Shown here: positions 5,478 to 7,154 of the stretch, piece by piece
Numbering within the stretch: position 1 is the first letter of the stretch
How the letters are laid out: each line of letters opens with the position of its first letter
Origin: Bryobacterales bacterium
Lineage (GTDB): Bacteria; Acidobacteriota; Terriglobia; Bryobacterales; Bryobacteraceae
DNA: 7,154 nucleotides
NCBI GenBank assembly: GCA_003154855.1
Contig: PMEV01000252.1
Span: 536-7,689 of the forward strand
Direction of reading: 5' to 3'
Made by a program: the position numbers and the translations under genes
Notes under the pieces: model-generated
Databases searched by the model: none
Seen by the model: the letters and a program-made list of their open reading frames with translations, nothing else
What the model was told of the DNA's origin: nothing

Positions 5478-7107
5478 GCCAGTCTGCGCACTCCTTCTCC
5501 TCCTCTCCGCGCTTCCCGCCGCGGATGCGGGCGTGCCCCTGTTTCCGGCTTACGCGCGCCGGTTTCGCGGCCCGGATCTACGGGTCCGCGACATCGAGGG
5601 CATCGACGAACGCATACGGGATGGCAAGCTGCATCTGCGGCTGAAAGACTTCCTCGAACTGGTGCTCAAGAACAACACCGAGATTCAGATCATGCGCCTG
5701 GAGGTGCTTCCGGCAGCGGACGCGGTGCTGGCCGCCAAGGCGGTCTTCGATCCGAGCGTCTGGTTGGGATTCAGCGGTGTGCGTAGCACCACGCCGTCGT
5801 ACAGCCAGATCTCGGGCGCGCAGTCGCTCAGCAGTCTGAACTACCAGACCCAGATCGGCGCCAGCCAGATGCTGCCATCGGGCCAGTCTGTGAGTGCCGG
5901 CTTTTCGGGGACGCGCCTGTCGGACAACAGCCAGTTCGACTTCTTCAATCCGAGCATATCGAGCGGCCTGACGTTCTCGCTCACACAGCCGCTGCTGCAG
6001 AACCGCGGCAACATACAGAACCTGGCGCCGCTGCGCAACGCCAGAACGCAGCTTCTCATCGCCTCCGACCAAGCCGCGACCCGCATCGCCGACGCGGTGG
6101 TGTCCGCCGCCGGCAGATACTGGGACGCGATTCAGGCGCGCGACAGCATCCGGGTGGCGCAGCTCGCGGTGGACCTGGCGCAGAAGTCGTACGACCGCGA
6201 CAAGCTGGCGCTCGATCTGGGCGCCCTCTCCAAGCTGGATATCTACCAGTCGCAGTCGCAGGTGGCGCAGCGAAAAGTGGACCTGATCGGGGCGCAGTAC
6301 GCCTTCCGGGATGCGCTGGACGGCTTGCGGAGGCTGATCGGCGCCGATTTGAACCCGGCTACGCGCAACCTCGAGATGGTGCTCGAAGACGACCCCTCGT
6401 CGCTTCCGCCGGAGGCGGTGAGTCCGGCCGACGAGGCCATTCAATCCGCCCTCGCCCGCCGCCCCGAAATCGCCGCCATCGACCGCAGCGGCGTCATCGA
6501 CGATCTCAACGCCCGCGTGGCCCGCGATACCATGCTGCCCCGGCTCGACCTCACGGTGCAGGCGGGGGGCAACGGACTGGGCGGGAACCAGGTTCCGACC
6601 GTGAGCGCGCTGGGCGGCACGCCGGTATACATCCCGGGAGGCTTGGGCGATGCGCTGTCGCAGATGCTGCGCTTCAACGCGCCGTTCTACGGCCTCTCGC
6701 TCCAGATGACGCTCCCGGTGCGCAGCAGCCGGGCCGAGGCCAGCCTCGCCGACGCGCTGGTCAGCCGGGCAGAACATCGATACCTGCGCCGGCAGACCGA
6801 ACAGCAGGTCATCCAGGAAGTGAAGGCGGCCCTGAACCAACTCGAAATGGCCAAGGCGCAGATCGAGGCCGCCACGCTGGCGCGCGACCTGGCGCGGCAA
6901 AACGTGGACGCCCAGCAGCAGAAATACGAAATCGGCGGCATCACGGTCTTCGAACTGCTCGACGCGCAGAGCCGCCTGGCGAGCGTCGAAAACGCGCTGG
7001 TGGCCGGGTACGCCGGCTACCAGAAATCCCTGATCGCCTACCAGCGCGCAACCTGGACGCTGCTCGACGGCTTCGGGATCGTCGTCGAGACGCCCAAGGT
7101 ACGGTAG
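5470..7107 (+). CDS. TolC-family outer-membrane efflux channel
   Basis: 545 residues. A clear Sec signal peptide (1-20, ending LPAADA) is followed by an unusual roughly 40-residue linker (21-60), then two OEP repeats characteristic of TolC. The first covers about 61-290 and holds the helix LKDFLELVLKNNTEIQ, a Ser/Gly-rich beta segment (100-176, ending LTFSLTQPLL) and a coiled helix pair (about 190-290). The second covers about 318-535: ALARRPEIAAID (327-338), beta segment LPRLDLTVQAGG (356-367), a Gly-rich probable surface loop (366-404), SLQMTLPVRSSRAEA (410-424), and the final helices containing KYEIGGITVFELLDAQSRL (485-503). It would form the trimeric outer-membrane and periplasmic duct engaged by the adaptors. 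The ATG overlaps the permease end by 8 bases, with GAGG at 5457-5460, nine bases upstream. It is longer than E. coli TolC (about 490 residues), mainly through the N-terminal linker and loop. Last gene of the operon. Confidence 0.93.
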   Translation: MSRPVCALLLLLSALPAADAGVPLFPAYARRFRGPDLRVRDIEGIDERIRDGKLHLRLKDFLELVLKNNTEIQIMRLEVLPAADAVLAAKAVFDPSVWLGFSGVRSTTPSYSQISGAQSLSSLNYQTQIGASQMLPSGQSVSAGFSGTRLSDNSQFDFFNPSISSGLTFSLTQPLLQNRGNIQNLAPLRNARTQLLIASDQAATRIADAVVSAAGRYWDAIQARDSIRVAQLAVDLAQKSYDRDKLALDLGALSKLDIYQSQSQVAQRKVDLIGAQYAFRDALDGLRRLIGADLNPATRNLEMVLEDDPSSLPPEAVSPADEAIQSALARRPEIAAIDRSGVIDDLNARVARDTMLPRLDLTVQAGGNGLGGNQVPTVSALGGTPVYIPGGLGDALSQMLRFNAPFYGLSLQMTLPVRSSRAEASLADALVSRAEHRYLRRQTEQQVIQEVKAALNQLEMAKAQIEAATLARDLARQNVDAQQQKYEIGGITVFELLDAQSRLASVENALVAGYAGYQKSLIAYQRATWTLLDGFGIVVETPKVR

Positions 7108-7112
7108 GTGTG

Positions 7113-7140
7113 CGGGGCCCCTTCGCCCCGGCTATTTTTT
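7113..7140 (+). terminator. Likely rho-independent terminator closing the operon
   Basis: CGGGGC (7113-7118) pairs with GCCCCG (7125-7130) around a 6-base loop, CCCTTC. Four bases later there is a run of six T (7135-7140). It begins 5 bases after the TAG of the channel gene. The 6-bp stem is all G-C, and the few bases between stem and T-run make it slightly atypical. The position strongly suggests the operon ends here. The last 14 bases of the window hold nothing recognisable. Confidence 0.7.
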
Positions 7141-7154
7141 CGGGTACGGCGGCG

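Noticed and set aside
492..7107. An RND-type or type I secretion (HlyB/HlyD/TolC) system
   Set aside because: There is no large 12-TM RND pump and no HlyB-type fused ABC exporter. The only inner-membrane pump component is a 4-TM MacB-type permease.
1..7154. Mobile elements, CRISPR arrays, tRNA or rRNA genes
   Set aside because: No terminal inverted repeats with a transposase, no spaced direct repeats, and no RNA gene structure were seen. Coding sequence covers nearly the whole window.

Overview
The window is GC-rich (roughly two thirds G+C by eye). It holds one compact operon on the + strand, plus the start of a divergent gene on the - strand that runs off the left edge. Overlapping start and stop codons, MacB-type permease and TolC-type sequences, and the style of the small divergent membrane protein suggest a soil-type Gram-negative bacterium, most likely an acidobacterium (Solibacter/Bryobacter-like). 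That placement is an impression from family resemblance, not a proof. The TolC-type outer-membrane protein makes a diderm cell envelope near certain.

Layout. 1-333 (-): 5' part of a small hypothetical protein with a signal peptide and hydrophobic segments, with a good ribosome binding site. 334-491: divergent intergenic region of 158 bases with two short inverted repeats. 492 (or 612)-1694, 1691-2944 and 2941-4230 (+): three different, related HlyD/MacA-type periplasmic adaptor proteins in tandem. 4227-5477 (+): a stand-alone MacB-type ABC permease. 5470-7107 (+): a TolC-type outer-membrane channel. 7113-7140: a likely rho-independent terminator. Every junction inside the operon is a 4- or 8-base overlap, so the five genes are almost certainly co-transcribed and translationally coupled.

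How they work together. The parts are those of a tripartite efflux or secretion machine of the MacA-MacB-TolC kind: an inner-membrane permease with a large periplasmic domain, an adaptor tube across the periplasm, and an outer-membrane duct. Two things depart from the textbook arrangement. There are three distinct adaptors where one is usual, and no ATPase is encoded. The permease is the membrane half of MacB only, and the operon appears complete, with a divergent gene before it and a terminator after it. The permease keeps the coupling-helix motif that normally docks on the ATPase, so an ATPase supplied from elsewhere in the genome is the simplest reading. The first adaptor also has an unusual start: the conventional GTG start at 612 would remove its export signal, whereas an in-frame extension back to a CTG at 492 gives a lipoprotein-like signal peptide. 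The substrate cannot be told from the sequence.
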